Of a DNA stretch of 64,000 nt, positions 46,900 to 56,583 are shown one piece after another. The notes under the pieces are model-generated. The model was given only the letters and a program-made list of their open reading frames with translations, was not told where the DNA came from and ran no database searches. The number at the start of each line of letters is the position of its first letter. Positions within the stretch are counted from its first letter, which is position 1. Origin of the DNA: Kitasatospora cathayae (GTDB lineage: Bacteria; Actinomycetota; Actinomycetes; Streptomycetales; Streptomycetaceae); assembly GCF_027627435.1 (NCBI RefSeq), contig NZ_CP115452.1:48410-112409 (forward strand), written 5' to 3'. Both the position numbers and the translations under genes were made by a program.

Positions 46900-47590
46900 A
46901 CCGCACGGCTGCGGGCGTCCCTGGCCGAGATCGCCGAGCGGCAGCGCATGCCCGGCTGAGCGACAGTCTCGAGGTGCTACGGCAACTCGTCTACGCCCTC
47001 CGCCAGGTCCACGCGATCGTCCCGGCCCCGTACTGGCCCAGGTCACCGCCCAGGTCGCGGCCGACCACTCCCATGAGCTCCTGCACAGCGGCGTCGAGCG
47101 GCTGCTGTAGGGGCTCTACCCGCCGCGCATCCGGTGGCGGGCACCCGTACTCGAGGTCGACCTGATGCCAGGACTGGAGGGCGACGTCCACCTCGGTGGC
47201 CGGGGCCTGCTGCTCGTGCCCTCCGTGTTCGCCACCCAGGCACCTGCGGTGAACACGGACGCCGAACCCCAGCCCATCCTGACCCACCCCGCCCGCCGCG
47301 ACGAGACGCTCACCCCCCTGACCCTCACGACCCCGACCGCGGCCGACGGCACACCGGCACCACTGATCGCGCTGCTGGGCCGCACCCGCGCCGCCGGGCT
47401 GCGCGTCATCGTCCAACGCCCCGGCTGCACGACCGGCGAGATCGCCACAGCCCTGGCAATCGGCCCCTCCAGCGCCAGCCAGCACGCCACCGTGCTGCGC
47501 GAGACCAGCCTGATCACCGCACTCCGCCACCACAACACCGCCCTCCATACGCCCACCGTCGCCGGACTCGCACTGCTCGGCCGCACGTAG
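46900..47590 (+). pseudogene. decayed ArsR-type regulator (DUF5937 plus HTH)
   Basis: Fragments in two frames, LRQLVYALRQVHAIVPAPYW and AQVTAQVAADHSHELLHSGV, are followed by an in-frame TAG (47108). The same frame then continues YPPRIRWRAPVLEVDLMPGL, EGDVHLGGRGLLLVPSVF and the HTH (TTGEIATALAIGPSSASQHATVL). This is the known domain order of actinobacterial ArsR-type regulators, broken by at least one shift and one stop. Confidence 0.7.
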
Positions 47591-47890
47591 TCCGACACCG
47601 TCGCCCTGGGGTGGCTCTGTTCACGAATCCTTGTTCTGGACAAGATCACCGAGGCGACGGTCAAAACGGCGGCGTCTCCGCGCACCCCCGTCGTCCACGG
47701 CCTTCATGCGCCCCTGCCGGTCCGTCCGCAGGCGCCGCTCCTCCTCCCGCTGCGCCGCCACACCGGGGAGGACCGCGCATCGCCTCGGCGAAGCGTGCCG
47801 GACCAGCAGTCCGGCCAGGGCGGTCGCGGCCGGCGTGCCGGGCAGCGGGCGGAGGCGGGATGGCGTCCGTCATGGTGGTGTAAGGGCCCG

Positions 47891-48070
47891 GCTGACCCCC
47901 GCGGGTGCGGGGAGGAGGCTTTCCAACCTGCGGCGTAGCGCGGCCTTTGCTGTTTCTTGGCCGTGCTGGATCGCCGGCGAGATGGCGGATTTGGCGAGCT
48001 GTTGTGGTGTCAAGGAACGCGCCCCATGGTGCCATGCCGCCCGGCAAGGTAGGTGGTGGGCGGACGCTGG
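47891..48070 (+). repeat. CRISPR-like repeat plus leader-like sequence, copy 1
   Basis: The unit GCTGACCCCCGCGGGTGCGG (47891-47918) is followed by about 150 bases that resemble those after the unit at 61388: CCTGCGGCGTAGC..GCGGCCTTTGC.GTTTCTTGG…GAGCTGTTGTGGTGTCAAGGA versus CCTGCGACGTAGCAGCGGCTTTGCCATTTCTTGA…GAGCTGTTGAGGAGTCAAGGA. Shared repeat plus flank suggests a preserved leader/first-repeat junction without an array. Confidence 0.5.
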
Positions 48071-48149
48071 CCTCCAGGCGGGTTGTCTGGCCGCCATCTG
48101 CTTGCGCTGGGAGGTGTTCCGGCAGGCCGCGTGGGCCGTTACGTGGGCG

Positions 48150-48526
48150 GGTCGGGTTTGAAGGTGTGGGTGCGGTGCCAGTGGAAGTGGGGCTCGCGTT
48201 CCTGGGTCCACCAGCACGGTGCGATCGGTGAGGTGCTGCTGGATGTGTTCGTGGACGCCGGGCATGGTGTGGGCGAGGGGGCTGACCTGGATGCGGCCGG
48301 TGTCGGTGACGGTGATGTAGCCGCGTTCGTAGAGGCTGTCGCAGCCGAGGCTGCAGGCGAGCATGGCGATGTTCGCGAAGTCGCGCTTCTCGTCGTCGGT
48401 GCAGACGGCGTGCTTCTTGATGTGGGCGGCTGTCAGCAAGGTCGCCGGCAGGGCGCGGCCGCACAGGGCGAGGTACCCCGCATCGGAGGACGAGCGAATT
48501 CCATGCGACACGGCGGCGTGTTTCAT
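48150..48526 (-). pseudogene. HNH-type nuclease fragment
   Basis: LCGRALPATLLTAAHIKKHA, DDEKRDFANIAMLACSLGCD and SLYERGYITVTDTGRIQVSP form an HNH-like core (AAHI…C…CD.L.E.GYI). The usual N-terminal part is missing, and the C-terminal end runs into a CRISPR-like repeat. This is most likely a truncated gene. Confidence 0.5.
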
Positions 48527-48579
48527 GGACGATGGCGGCTGGCGGTGAGCAGGACGATGTGCTGGTGAACGGGGTGACG

Positions 48580-50556
48580 ATGGCGGGAATGTCGCTGGAA
48601 GCGCTGGACGCCGTGGTGTGGGAGGGGCTCGAGACGGGGCACCCGACGGACCCGGTCGAGGTGATACCGCGGACGCTGCGTCAGCTCGCTCTCGCGGGTG
48701 CGGAGGCGACGGAGGAGGACTGCTACCCGCTGTACTCCTTGGTCACGAGGGAGGGAGAGACCCCGTCCGCGGCGGCGGTCGCGTTGCCGTTCGTGGTCGC
48801 GCTCGCCACCGACCCGGCCATGGGCGCGCGGGTGCCCCTCGTCGAGCTGCTGGTGGCCCTGCACGCGCCGGCCCTGGCCGACGAGGACTGGACGGGAGCG
48901 TGCGTGCTGCTGGCCGATCCGGCGCCGGCGGTGCGGCGGGCGGCGATACCCCTGGCGGGCGGGGTCCAGCGGCTACTGGAACGGTGGCGGGTGGAGACGG
49001 ACCCGGCGGTACGCCTCCCGCTCCTGCTCGCCCTCGGCGAGGCGGCGGCCGGGGAGGCTGGGACGGGCGGGACGGGCGGGACCGGAGGCGTCGTCGACGA
49101 CGCGCGGGCGCTCCTCGCGCAGGTGCTGGAGGGGGACGACCCGGTGCTGTGGGTCGCGGCCGTGCACGCTGGGGCGGAACTCGACCGGGACCTCCCGGTC
49201 CGCCGGATGGACCGGCTGATCGAGGTCTTCTCCGATCCCGCGCTGCGGCCACGGTTCGAGGAGGTCTGGTTCACTCCGGCCGTCGAGGGGCCCTGGACCC
49301 GCGAGGACCTGGTCCGCTCGACGGCGTGGCTTCTCGCGCACGACCCCGACGCCGAACTCCGCTTCGCCGTCCGCCTGGTCGAGACGGCGGACCGCATCGG
49401 GGACGCCGCACTGTGCCGGGAGGCGCTGGACGTGGCGTGGCGGCTCCTGACCGAACGGCGTTCCGTGGAAGCGGCCCTGCTGCCGTCGGCGGGCGCTCTG
49501 CTGACCAGTCCGGACGCCGCCGTACGGCTTCGAGCCGCGAACATCCTCGCGGTGCTGGGCCCGGCCGCGGCCGAGTACGCGGACCGGCTCGCCGAACTGC
49601 TCGACGACGACGGGGCCGACGACTACCTCGACGGAACGGTCGGCGAGATCGCCCGCTGGGCCCTGACCCGGATCGGTGACCCGCGCGCCCTACCGGGCCT
49701 GATCGAACAGCTCCGCGCGCAGGAGGAGGAGCAGGGCCGCGGCTACTGCCTGGCCGACCCGAGGCGCCCGGAGGTCACGGACGTCCTGGTCCCGCTGCGG
49801 GCCCATGCGGACGTCCTGCTGCCCGCGATACGGGAGGCGATCCGGCAGGGCGGGGCCCGGGGCGGTGCGACCCGCCCGTTCCTCGCGGTGCTGGAGGCAT
49901 GGGGCGAGGACGCGCTGCCGGCCCTGCCCGACCTCCTGCCGCTGCTCGCGGACACCTGGACCTCCGTCTACGTTCTCCACATCCTGCAGGCCCTCGGGCC
50001 GGCCGCCGCCTCGGCCGCACCGGCGCTGCGGACCTGCGAGGTCCTGGACTACCCCGGCAACCACGCGCTGGTGGCCTCGGTCGCCACGCGCATCGGTGGG
50101 GACCGTGCAGCGGTCCTGCGGCTGGTCGGCGATGCGGTCATGACGGCGGAGGAACCCCTGTACGGGCCGATCGGCGCCCTGGCCGACTTCGGTTCCGAGG
50201 CGGCCCCGTACGCGGACCGGGTCCGGTACGTCATGGAGAACAGCACCCACTGGCCGCGCCTCAACGCCGCTGCCACGCTCTGGTCGATCACGGGCCAGGT
50301 CGAACCGACCATGCGGGTCCTGGAGGAGTTCGTGCTGCCGGTCGCCGACGGCGGCGACGGCTTCGGGAACTTCCGGGAAGCACTCCAGGCGCTGATCCGG
50401 ATGGGCGAGATCAGCCCTGCGATCCGGGCCGCGCTGCTGACGGTCCAACGGTCGGACCGCCGCCTGGGCGCGGAGGGGGGATACCTGATGGTCGATCATG
50501 ACCGGGAGCTTCGCGCACTGGCCGAACAGGCCCTCGCCTGCCAGGCCCACTCCTGA
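48580..50556 (+). CDS. HEAT-repeat protein
   Basis: 658 residues; ATG 48580 with GGGGTGA upstream is preferred over ATG 48532. The whole chain is alpha-helical HEAT/PBS-lyase-like repeats such as AAVRLRAANILAVLGPAAAEY, EIARWALTRIGDPRALPGLIEQL and FLAVLEAWGEDALPALPDLL. There is no catalytic motif and no signal peptide. Such solenoids bind proteins or nucleic acids; Streptomyces genomes carry many uncharacterised ones. A TGGTGG-type Gly/Thr run (about residue 165) is a linker. It stands alone on its strand. Confidence 0.85.
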   Translation: MAGMSLEALDAVVWEGLETGHPTDPVEVIPRTLRQLALAGAEATEEDCYPLYSLVTREGETPSAAAVALPFVVALATDPAMGARVPLVELLVALHAPALADEDWTGACVLLADPAPAVRRAAIPLAGGVQRLLERWRVETDPAVRLPLLLALGEAAAGEAGTGGTGGTGGVVDDARALLAQVLEGDDPVLWVAAVHAGAELDRDLPVRRMDRLIEVFSDPALRPRFEEVWFTPAVEGPWTREDLVRSTAWLLAHDPDAELRFAVRLVETADRIGDAALCREALDVAWRLLTERRSVEAALLPSAGALLTSPDAAVRLRAANILAVLGPAAAEYADRLAELLDDDGADDYLDGTVGEIARWALTRIGDPRALPGLIEQLRAQEEEQGRGYCLADPRRPEVTDVLVPLRAHADVLLPAIREAIRQGGARGGATRPFLAVLEAWGEDALPALPDLLPLLADTWTSVYVLHILQALGPAAASAAPALRTCEVLDYPGNHALVASVATRIGGDRAAVLRLVGDAVMTAEEPLYGPIGALADFGSEAAPYADRVRYVMENSTHWPRLNAAATLWSITGQVEPTMRVLEEFVLPVADGGDGFGNFREALQALIRMGEISPAIRAALLTVQRSDRRLGAEGGYLMVDHDRELRALAEQALACQAHS

Positions 50557-50720
50557 GCGTTGCACCGGAAGCGTCCGTACCGCCTGTCCTGGACACCGGC
50601 GTAGGCCGACGGAAACGTGTCTTGCCGCTGAGGCGGGTGGGTGAGGCGGCCCGAGGCAGACGGCAGCCGACACTGATGCGCCGGGACACGAGGGGTGGAA
50701 CCCGGCCAGACGTTTTGGAA

Positions 50721-51572
50721 CTACCGGAGACGGGTCGCAGTCCGGACAAGGTCGGCGACGGCTCTGGACCGACTGTGCGGCGGCCAGGCGATCACGGTGG
50801 TGACTTTCGGCGCGTCCAGCACGGGCACGGCGGCGAGGTCACCGTGCAGTTGAGCTCGGCACGACTCCGGTGAGACCGCGCAGGCACGGCCGAGCGCGAC
50901 GAGCTGCAACAACTGCGCGTGGTCGCGGACCTGCGGGCCGGGGCCGGGCGGGTAGGTGCCGTCGGGGTCGGGCCAGCGTGGCAGGGGCAGGCCGGGCAGC
51001 CCGGTGATGTCGGCCATGAGCACATGGGTCCGGACGGTGAGCGGATGCCCGGCCGGCAGGACCACGACCTGGCCCTCCGTGCTGAGTTCTTCGGTGTGGA
51101 ACCCGGCCGTCGAGTCGAACGGCCGGTGCAGTAGCGCCACGTCGGCCCGGCCCTCGCGCAGAAATCGTTCCTGCTCGGCCGGGCCGCACAGGATGACGTC
51201 GACGGGGACCGCGCCGGGTTCGGCGGCGTAGGCGTCCAGCAGTTTCGCCAGCAGTTCGCGGGACGCGCTGGCCTTCGTGACCAGGACCAGGCCGGGACGG
51301 CCGGTCGAGGAAAGGGCGGCGCGGCGGGTCCGGCGCTCGGCCGCTTCGACCGCGTCGAGGGCCGCCCGGCCCTCGGCCAGCAGCACCGAGCCGGCTTCGG
51401 TCAGCGTGACGGTGCGGCCGGTCCGATCCAGTAGGGCTGCCCCGAGTCGGCGTTCGAGCTGCTGGATCGCCCGTGACAGAGGCGGCTGTGCGATCCCGAG
51501 CCGCTGCGCGGCGCGCCCGAAGTGCAACTCTTCGGCGACAGCGACGAAGTAGCGCAGTTCCCTGGTCTCCAT
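50721..51572 (-). CDS. LysR-family transcriptional regulator
   Basis: 283 residues from METRELRYFVAVAEELHFGR; an earlier in-frame ATG (51623) is less likely. The winged HTH (AAQRLGIAQPPLSRAIQQLERRLGAALL) is followed by the effector-binding domain (ADVALLHRPF, VVVLPAGHPL). It is divergent from the SDR gene at 51668 with a T-N11-A palindrome between them, the usual arrangement of a LysR regulator controlling its neighbour. The effector is unknown. Confidence 0.92.
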   Translation of the reverse strand: METRELRYFVAVAEELHFGRAAQRLGIAQPPLSRAIQQLERRLGAALLDRTGRTVTLTEAGSVLLAEGRAALDAVEAAERRTRRAALSSTGRPGLVLVTKASASRELLAKLLDAYAAEPGAVPVDVILCGPAEQERFLREGRADVALLHRPFDSTAGFHTEELSTEGQVVVLPAGHPLTVRTHVLMADITGLPGLPLPRWPDPDGTYPPGPGPQVRDHAQLLQLVALGRACAVSPESCRAQLHGDLAAVPVLDAPKVTTVIAWPPHSRSRAVADLVRTATRLR

Positions 51573-51592
51573 CCGGCCACGGTACTCCGGAT

Positions 51593-51611
51593 CGATACCT
51601 GGAAGGTATCG
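51593..51611. promoter_or_regulatory. LysR-type operator candidate
   Basis: CGATACC-TGGAA-GGTATCG, a perfect 7-bp inverted repeat containing T-N11-A. It is centred in the 95-bp divergent region between lysR-type and SDR genes. Confidence 0.72.
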
Positions 51612-51667
51612 TCGCCCACCCAATCGGTCTTGGACCCCCGCCGGTCTCCGAGAGCAGCATGGTCCCC

Positions 51668-52399
51668 ATGAGCGAACGAACGATTGCGCTGGTCACCGGC
51701 GCGAACAAGGGAATCGGTTACGAGATCGCCGCAGGCCTGGGCGCCCTCGGCTGGAGCGTCGGCGTCGGCGCCCGCGACGATCAGCGTCGCAAGGCCGCGG
51801 TGGAGAGACTGCGCGCGGCCGGCGTCGACGCGTTCGGCGTACCGCTGGACGTGACCGACGACGCGAGCGCGACAGCCGCCGCACGGCTGATCGAGGAACA
51901 GGCCGGGCGCCTCGACGTGCTCGTCAACAACGCCGCCATCACAGGCGGCACGCCCCAGGAGCCCACCCGCGTCGACCCCGCCACCATCCGCACGGTCGTG
52001 GAGACCAACGTCATCGGCGTCATCCGCGTCACCAACGCGATGATGCCGCTGCTGCGCCGCTCCGCCTCACCGCGGATCGTGAACATGTCCAGCAGTGTCG
52101 GCTCCCTCACCCGGCAGTCAGGGACCGCTGGTGAGCTGACCACAGGTCCAGTGGCCGTGGCGTACTCGCCGTCGAAGACGTTCCTGAATGCCGTCACCGT
52201 CCAGTACGCCCGGGAGCTGAGCGGCACGAACATCCTGATCAACGCCGGCTGCCCCGGCTACGTCGCGACGGACCTCAACGGCTTCCGGGGCGTGCGCACC
52301 CCCGAACAGGGCGCGGCCATCGCCATCAAACTCGCGACCCTGCCCGACGACGGCCCGACGGGCCAGTTCTTCGAGGACGCCGGCGTAGTGCCCTGGTGA
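51668..52399 (+). CDS. short-chain dehydrogenase/reductase
   Basis: 243 residues. Rossmann motif TGANKGIG at residues 10-17, then LDVTDD, NNAA (about 92) and catalytic Ser/Tyr/Lys in NMSSSVG and YSPSK. The C-terminus CPGYVATDLNG is that of carbonyl-reductase-like classical SDRs with NADPH preference (ARDDQRR after beta 2). It is the likely target of the divergent LysR regulator. The substrate is unknown. Confidence 0.92.
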   Translation: MSERTIALVTGANKGIGYEIAAGLGALGWSVGVGARDDQRRKAAVERLRAAGVDAFGVPLDVTDDASATAAARLIEEQAGRLDVLVNNAAITGGTPQEPTRVDPATIRTVVETNVIGVIRVTNAMMPLLRRSASPRIVNMSSSVGSLTRQSGTAGELTTGPVAVAYSPSKTFLNAVTVQYARELSGTNILINAGCPGYVATDLNGFRGVRTPEQGAAIAIKLATLPDDGPTGQFFEDAGVVPW

Positions 52400-52477
52400 A
52401 GTGCACGGCGGCCATCACCCGCGCCGATGCTCGGGTGCTTGGGGCAACGCTCCGCACCGCTACTGGTTCCACACTGG

Positions 52478-52570
52478 GCTCACCTCCTCCCACGGGCGCG
52501 GGGAGGAGCGGGCGCCGAGACGGCGCTGCGGCCCCGCCTGCGAGAGCTGACCTCCGCAGGCGGAAGGAGG
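52478..52570 (+). CRISPR. two degenerate CRISPR-like repeats
   Basis: Units end at 52508 and 52570, 62 bases apart: GCTCACCTCCTCCCACGGGC… and GCTGACCTCCGCAGGCGGAA…. Each has a short GC stem and GGAGG-like end. The first carries a 3-base insertion. They lie between convergent SDR and lipoprotein genes. Confidence 0.4.
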
Positions 52571-52601
52571 ACCCCCTGCCGGCCCACTGCCGGGCGGTGG
52601 T

Positions 52602-53081
52602 TCAGTGCGACCAGAAGGGGTCCTCGTACCTGGGAAGGATGTCGGGGCGCCCGTCGGGCAGGGTCGGCTCGGGGGCATGGGTGCCGAACGGGTCGCGGTC
52701 GCGGATGACGGGAACGGGGCCGACGGCGGCTTGGAAGGTGATGTTGCCGGCGGCGCCGACGAGCAGGCACACGCCGTACCCGGCGGGTGTGGAGGCGAAC
52801 ATGGCCGGCTGGCGAGGGTTGACGGCGGTGATCCGGTATCCCCGGGCCTGCCAGCCGCGTTCGGTGATGCCCAGCAGCGCGCCGTACTTGGACGGGGCGA
52901 CCTTGGTCATGACGTACCGGTCGCGAGTGGCGGTGGCGTAGCCCAGGGAGTGGTCGTCCGGGCCCGCGGTCCGTTCGGTGGACCACGGCCGTCCGTCCCG
53001 GTACCTCAGCGGGGGACGGATGGCGGACATCGCCTCGTCGAGGAGCGCGTCGAGTGCGTGGACGGCCTGTTCGGGGGTCAT
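52602..53081 (-). CDS. paralogue of the neighbouring lipoprotein, lacking a leader
   Basis: 159 residues that align along most of their length with the 204-residue lipoprotein at 53141: LGYATATRDRYVMTKVAPSKYGAL versus LGYAAAARERHVMTKIAPGKYDAL, and DPFGTHAPEPTLPDGRPDIL versus DLFGTPTPDPVMANGNPDVL. It has no signal peptide and no ribosome site before its ATG. It is therefore either a truncated duplicate or one translated by coupling, 59 bases after the intact copy. Confidence 0.65.
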   Translation of the reverse strand: MTPEQAVHALDALLDEAMSAIRPPLRYRDGRPWSTERTAGPDDHSLGYATATRDRYVMTKVAPSKYGALLGITERGWQARGYRITAVNPRQPAMFASTPAGYGVCLLVGAAGNITFQAAVGPVPVIRDRDPFGTHAPEPTLPDGRPDILPRYEDPFWSH

Positions 53082-53140
53082 GGGGATGGGGAGGCTTTCG
53101 GAACGAGGAGACGGAGAACGGTCCCGCGGGGGCGCGGCGG

Positions 53141-53755
53141 TCAGACCGACCAGTACGGGTCGTCGTACTTGGGCAGGACGTCCGGGTTGCCGTTGGCCAT
53201 GACCGGGTCTGGAGTGGGGGTGCCGAACAGGTCCCGGCCTTCGGGTACCGGGACGGGGCTGACGGTGGCTCCGATGTCGATGTTCCCGGCGGGATAGATG
53301 GTGATGCTGACGCCGTAGCCCTCCGCCGTGGTGGCGAACAAGGCCTTCAGGTTGGCGGGCCCGGTGGCGATCCGGTAGCCCTTGGCCTGCCAGGTGCCGC
53401 GCACCGCGGCCATCAGGGCGTCGTACTTGCCGGGGGCGATCTTGGTCATCACGTGGCGCTCGCGGGCGGCCGCGGCGTAGCCGAGGGAGTGCTCGTCGAG
53501 GCCTTTGGAGTACTGCACGGTGGCCTGCGGCCAGGCGTCCCAGTACCGCAGCGCCGGCTGCACGCCCGAGGTCGTCTCCGCCAGCAGGGAGTCGAGCTCC
53601 TGCAGGGCCTGGGCGGGCGGGATGAGAGGGCCGGGCGTCTTCCCCCCGCCCTGGCCGGCGCCCGCCCCGGCGCCGGCGGCGCAGGCGGTAGCACCGAGGG
53701 CGAGGACGGCGAGGGCCGCCGACAGGCGCAGGGCGGGGCGGGAACGCTGGTTCAT
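53141..53755 (-). CDS. lipoprotein of a WXG100/DUF1023 operon
   Basis: 204 residues. A signal with lipobox (LAVLALGATACAAGAGAG) leads into a Gly/Pro linker and a soluble domain (LRYWDAWPQATVQYSKGLDE, SPVPVPEGRDLFGTPTPDPV). The ATG overlaps the stop of the DUF1023 gene by four bases, indicating translational coupling. No known family was recognised. A frameshifted relative is at 43034. Confidence 0.75.
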   Translation of the reverse strand: MNQRSRPALRLSAALAVLALGATACAAGAGAGAGQGGGKTPGPLIPPAQALQELDSLLAETTSGVQPALRYWDAWPQATVQYSKGLDEHSLGYAAAARERHVMTKIAPGKYDALMAAVRGTWQAKGYRIATGPANLKALFATTAEGYGVSITIYPAGNIDIGATVSPVPVPEGRDLFGTPTPDPVMANGNPDVLPKYDDPYWSV

Positions 53756-55521
53756 CGGTGGTCCTGCCTTGTGACCTGGTCGTACCGTCCGGCCACGATC
53801 TGGCCGATGTTGTTGACCGATTCCAGGGTCTTCGAATCCTTCTCCGTGGGGTTGGTCATGTAGTTCGAATGGGAGTCGAATGAGAGTTCCGGCCCGTCGG
53901 CGACCGCGAAGCGGTTGGCACCGAAGTCCCCGCTGGCCGGGTCCTTACCGAACCACAGCTGGTTCTCGGGGCCGAACCAGTCGTACATCTTGTCGGCGAC
54001 GTAGCCGTTGACGACGCTGCCGATCGGACCGGCGATCATGCCCCCCTGCTGCACGCCCTGGATGTCGTTGGCCACACGGCCCTTGGACGGCAGGTGGCTG
54101 ACCGGGTCGTTCTCCGCGTCGCCCACCCACACGTGGCTGGGGTCGATGTGCAGCTGCGAGGCCCGCTGCGCGCCGGTGCCGGGGGAACCGACGAGGATGA
54201 TGTCGTCTGCGCCGGTGCCGCCGCTCATCTGCGCGCCCAGGCCCACGGTGGTGGAGCCGTAGCTGTGGGCGAGGGCGACGAGGTGGGCGGGCGGCCCGTC
54301 GTGGGTGGCGCGCAATCCGGCCATGAACTTGTCGTAGGCGGCGCCGCCTTTGGCGGCGCGGTCGGTGCCCATCACCTCCAGGGGCCGGGTGTCGCCGTCC
54401 TGGAGTTTCTCCAGGCCCGGCGGCGGGTCGTAGCCGAGCCACACCATCGACGCGAACGTGGAGTTGGGATCGGCCTTCTGCGCGGCGTTCAGCACGTTCA
54501 GGGCTCGGTCGCCGTCCTTGCCGCCGACGTCGCTGAGCTTGGTTCCCAGCCCCGGCACGTACGCGCTGACGTTCTGCGCGGTGTCCGGGTTCCCGAAGGC
54601 CAGGATGCCGCGGCCCTGGCCCTCCTCGCTGATCCCGATCAGGAGCCTGGGGGGCTTCTGGTTCTTGTCCGTCTCCAGACGCGTGCTGATCGCGAGGAAG
54701 CCTTGGAGCTTCAGCTTCTCGTCGTCCGTCGGGTTGGGCTTCTGCTGGTACTTGGTGATGAGGTTGGCGAGGTTCAGCCGGTTGGCCCGGTCCCGGGCCA
54801 CGGCCGGGATGCCGTCGCGCATGCCCAGCAGGTCGGGATGGGTTTCGATGAGCCGCTGTTGCTCGGCTGACGTCAGGCCCCTCCACCAGGAGTTGACCTC
54901 GGTGGCCGAGGCACCGGCGGGCGGGAAGCCCGCGGCCATCAGGTCGACGCCCTGCTGAGTGACGGCCTTCAGGTCCGCGGCCGCCTTGTCCGTCTCCAGT
55001 CCCGTGCCGTTGCGGGCGCGTTCGGTCAGGGCGTCCAGGAGCCCCGCGATCTTCTGATCGGCATTGCCGGCCTCGGTGACGGCGCCGGATATCCGGTTCG
55101 CCAGCGCCTTCGCCTGCTCGGGGATGTTGTACCCGGGGTCGTTCTTCTCGGCCTTCGACGGAGCGGGCCAGGACACTGTCCCGTCATCGGCGACGGTCAG
55201 CCCCAGGTTTCCGGCCTCCTGCAACGCCACCTGCAGCTTGGACTGCGCCAGCAGGAAGCTCTCGGAGGCCTCGCGCAGGAGCCCGGAGACCGCCGACATC
55301 TCGGTGTGCGCGGCGTCCAGCCGATTGCTGGTGCGCTGCAGTGAGGCGTTGGCGGCGCCGGCGGCGTTGCCGACCCAGTTCGCGTTGAAGACGTGCTTGA
55401 GGACCTCGTGCTGCATGTTCTGCACATGCTTGCCGAAGTTGGTGGAGAGGGTGTCGTAGGCGGTGGCCGCCGGCGCCAGGCCGGACAGGTCGGTGTCGCG
55501 CAGCTGGGCGAGGGTGACCAT
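53752..55521 (-). CDS. DUF1023-type alpha/beta hydrolase with WXG100-like N-terminal region
   Basis: 589 residues. The N-terminal 250 residues are helical with a WVGNAAGAANASLQ motif, like a WXG100 substrate domain fused to the enzyme. The C-terminal domain is alpha/beta hydrolase: nucleophile in ALAHSYGSTTVG, then GSPGTGAQRASQLH and an acidic/His region VWVGDAENDPVSHLPSKG. This family is common in Streptomyces beside type VII-like small proteins. The start ATG overlaps the stop of the upstream gene. The substrate is not known; export through a type VII route is inferred from the WXG-like parts, since no EccC is in the window. Confidence 0.85.
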   Translation of the reverse strand: MVTLAQLRDTDLSGLAPAATAYDTLSTNFGKHVQNMQHEVLKHVFNANWVGNAAGAANASLQRTSNRLDAAHTEMSAVSGLLREASESFLLAQSKLQVALQEAGNLGLTVADDGTVSWPAPSKAEKNDPGYNIPEQAKALANRISGAVTEAGNADQKIAGLLDALTERARNGTGLETDKAAADLKAVTQQGVDLMAAGFPPAGASATEVNSWWRGLTSAEQQRLIETHPDLLGMRDGIPAVARDRANRLNLANLITKYQQKPNPTDDEKLKLQGFLAISTRLETDKNQKPPRLLIGISEEGQGRGILAFGNPDTAQNVSAYVPGLGTKLSDVGGKDGDRALNVLNAAQKADPNSTFASMVWLGYDPPPGLEKLQDGDTRPLEVMGTDRAAKGGAAYDKFMAGLRATHDGPPAHLVALAHSYGSTTVGLGAQMSGGTGADDIILVGSPGTGAQRASQLHIDPSHVWVGDAENDPVSHLPSKGRVANDIQGVQQGGMIAGPIGSVVNGYVADKMYDWFGPENQLWFGKDPASGDFGANRFAVADGPELSFDSHSNYMTNPTEKDSKTLESVNNIGQIVAGRYDQVTRQDHR

Positions 55522-55910
55522 CAGCTCGTCCCCTGCGGGAACAGGCCGTACGGCTTCAGATTCGTGGCGCTGTTCTTGTCCGCGTTGCGGTAGTCGGTGG
55601 CCGTCTGACCCAGCTTCAGGCCGACCCCGTCGATCTCGGAGGCGAGCTTGTTCAGCAGGTCCTCCCACGCCGCGGTGCAGTTGTGCAGCGAGGCGCCGAC
55701 CTGCCAGCCCGACAGGGCGGCGACGGCCGTGTCGGAGGGCTGATGGATCGCCTTGAGCTCGCCGGGCATCGCCTCACCGCTTTCCTTGGCGGCCTTGGCC
55801 GCCAGGTCCAGGTCCGCGGGATTGACCCCGAACGTCGGTCCGAGCGGCGGCGCGGCGGAGGGGGCGGCGTAGGGCCCTCCCGGCCCGTCCGAGCCTGAGT
55901 ACGCGTTCAT
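55521..55910 (-). CDS. WXG100-like small protein
   Basis: 129 residues. A Gly/Pro-rich start of 30 residues is followed by a helical hairpin with SGWQVGASLHNCTAAWEDLL and LKLGQTATDYRNADKNSA, the spacing of ESAT-6/WXG100-like proteins of Streptomyces. It is first gene of the operon; its TGA overlaps the ATG of the hydrolase. It is likely a secretion partner or chaperone of the hydrolase. Confidence 0.75.
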   Translation of the reverse strand: MNAYSGSDGPGGPYAAPSAAPPLGPTFGVNPADLDLAAKAAKESGEAMPGELKAIHQPSDTAVAALSGWQVGASLHNCTAAWEDLLNKLASEIDGVGLKLGQTATDYRNADKNSATNLKPYGLFPQGTS

Positions 55911-56583
55911 GGACTACGGTCCCCCCCTGTCAGCCGGCCTGCGCCCGCCCATGGATCGGCGTTGTCGTGGCCGCACTGCTGTGCACATGACCGCACGTCC
56001 AAGCGAGTCATTCGTACAGGTGAACGTAGCAGACCGCGATCATGACCGATCCGCGCGGACCGCCACCGACGAGCAGGACCGCGCTGCTCGGCGGCGTGCG
56101 ACAGCGGGCGGCCGACTCCGAGGCGCGGGCAGGGGCGGCCCGAACGCGGGGTACGGCCGGCCCCCGCAGGTGCGGGGCGAACGCGCCCAAGGCCCGCGTC
56201 TACGGCTCCTGCCATGCCCACAGACATGGCAATCGCGCCGGGTCCGCCTCAAGACGATCCGCTGCGCTTCCCATGGCAGCCCTCGTGGCCGGCAGGAAGC
56301 CCGTGCGGTGGCGGCCGGGTTCCACCCGTACGGACACTCGACGAGGCGTCCGCGGCGTACGTGTTCGGCAGTCGGCCCGGGTGCGCAGCCGTCGCCGCTC
56401 ACGGCGCTGCCGGCGCGCGCCCCGACCATGGCCGAATATCGGCGCAAATCAGGCCGGTTATGCCGCGATGGTGATCATTTAGGAGTACATGGCGAAAGTA
56501 CTGAATATTCCCCTGACCTGCCGTCAGGTGTAAGATGCTGAACCCGCGGCTACGTGCCGGGAGCAATATCAATGGGGGCAGGC
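55911..56583. other. divergent intergenic with one CRISPR-like repeat
   Basis: 673 bases between the WXG100 operon (leftward) and the STAND locus (rightward). One degenerate unit GGCCGGCCCCCGCAGGTGCG lies near 56156-56183. The last 90 bases are AT-rich and probably promoter. No gene supported. Confidence 0.45.
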
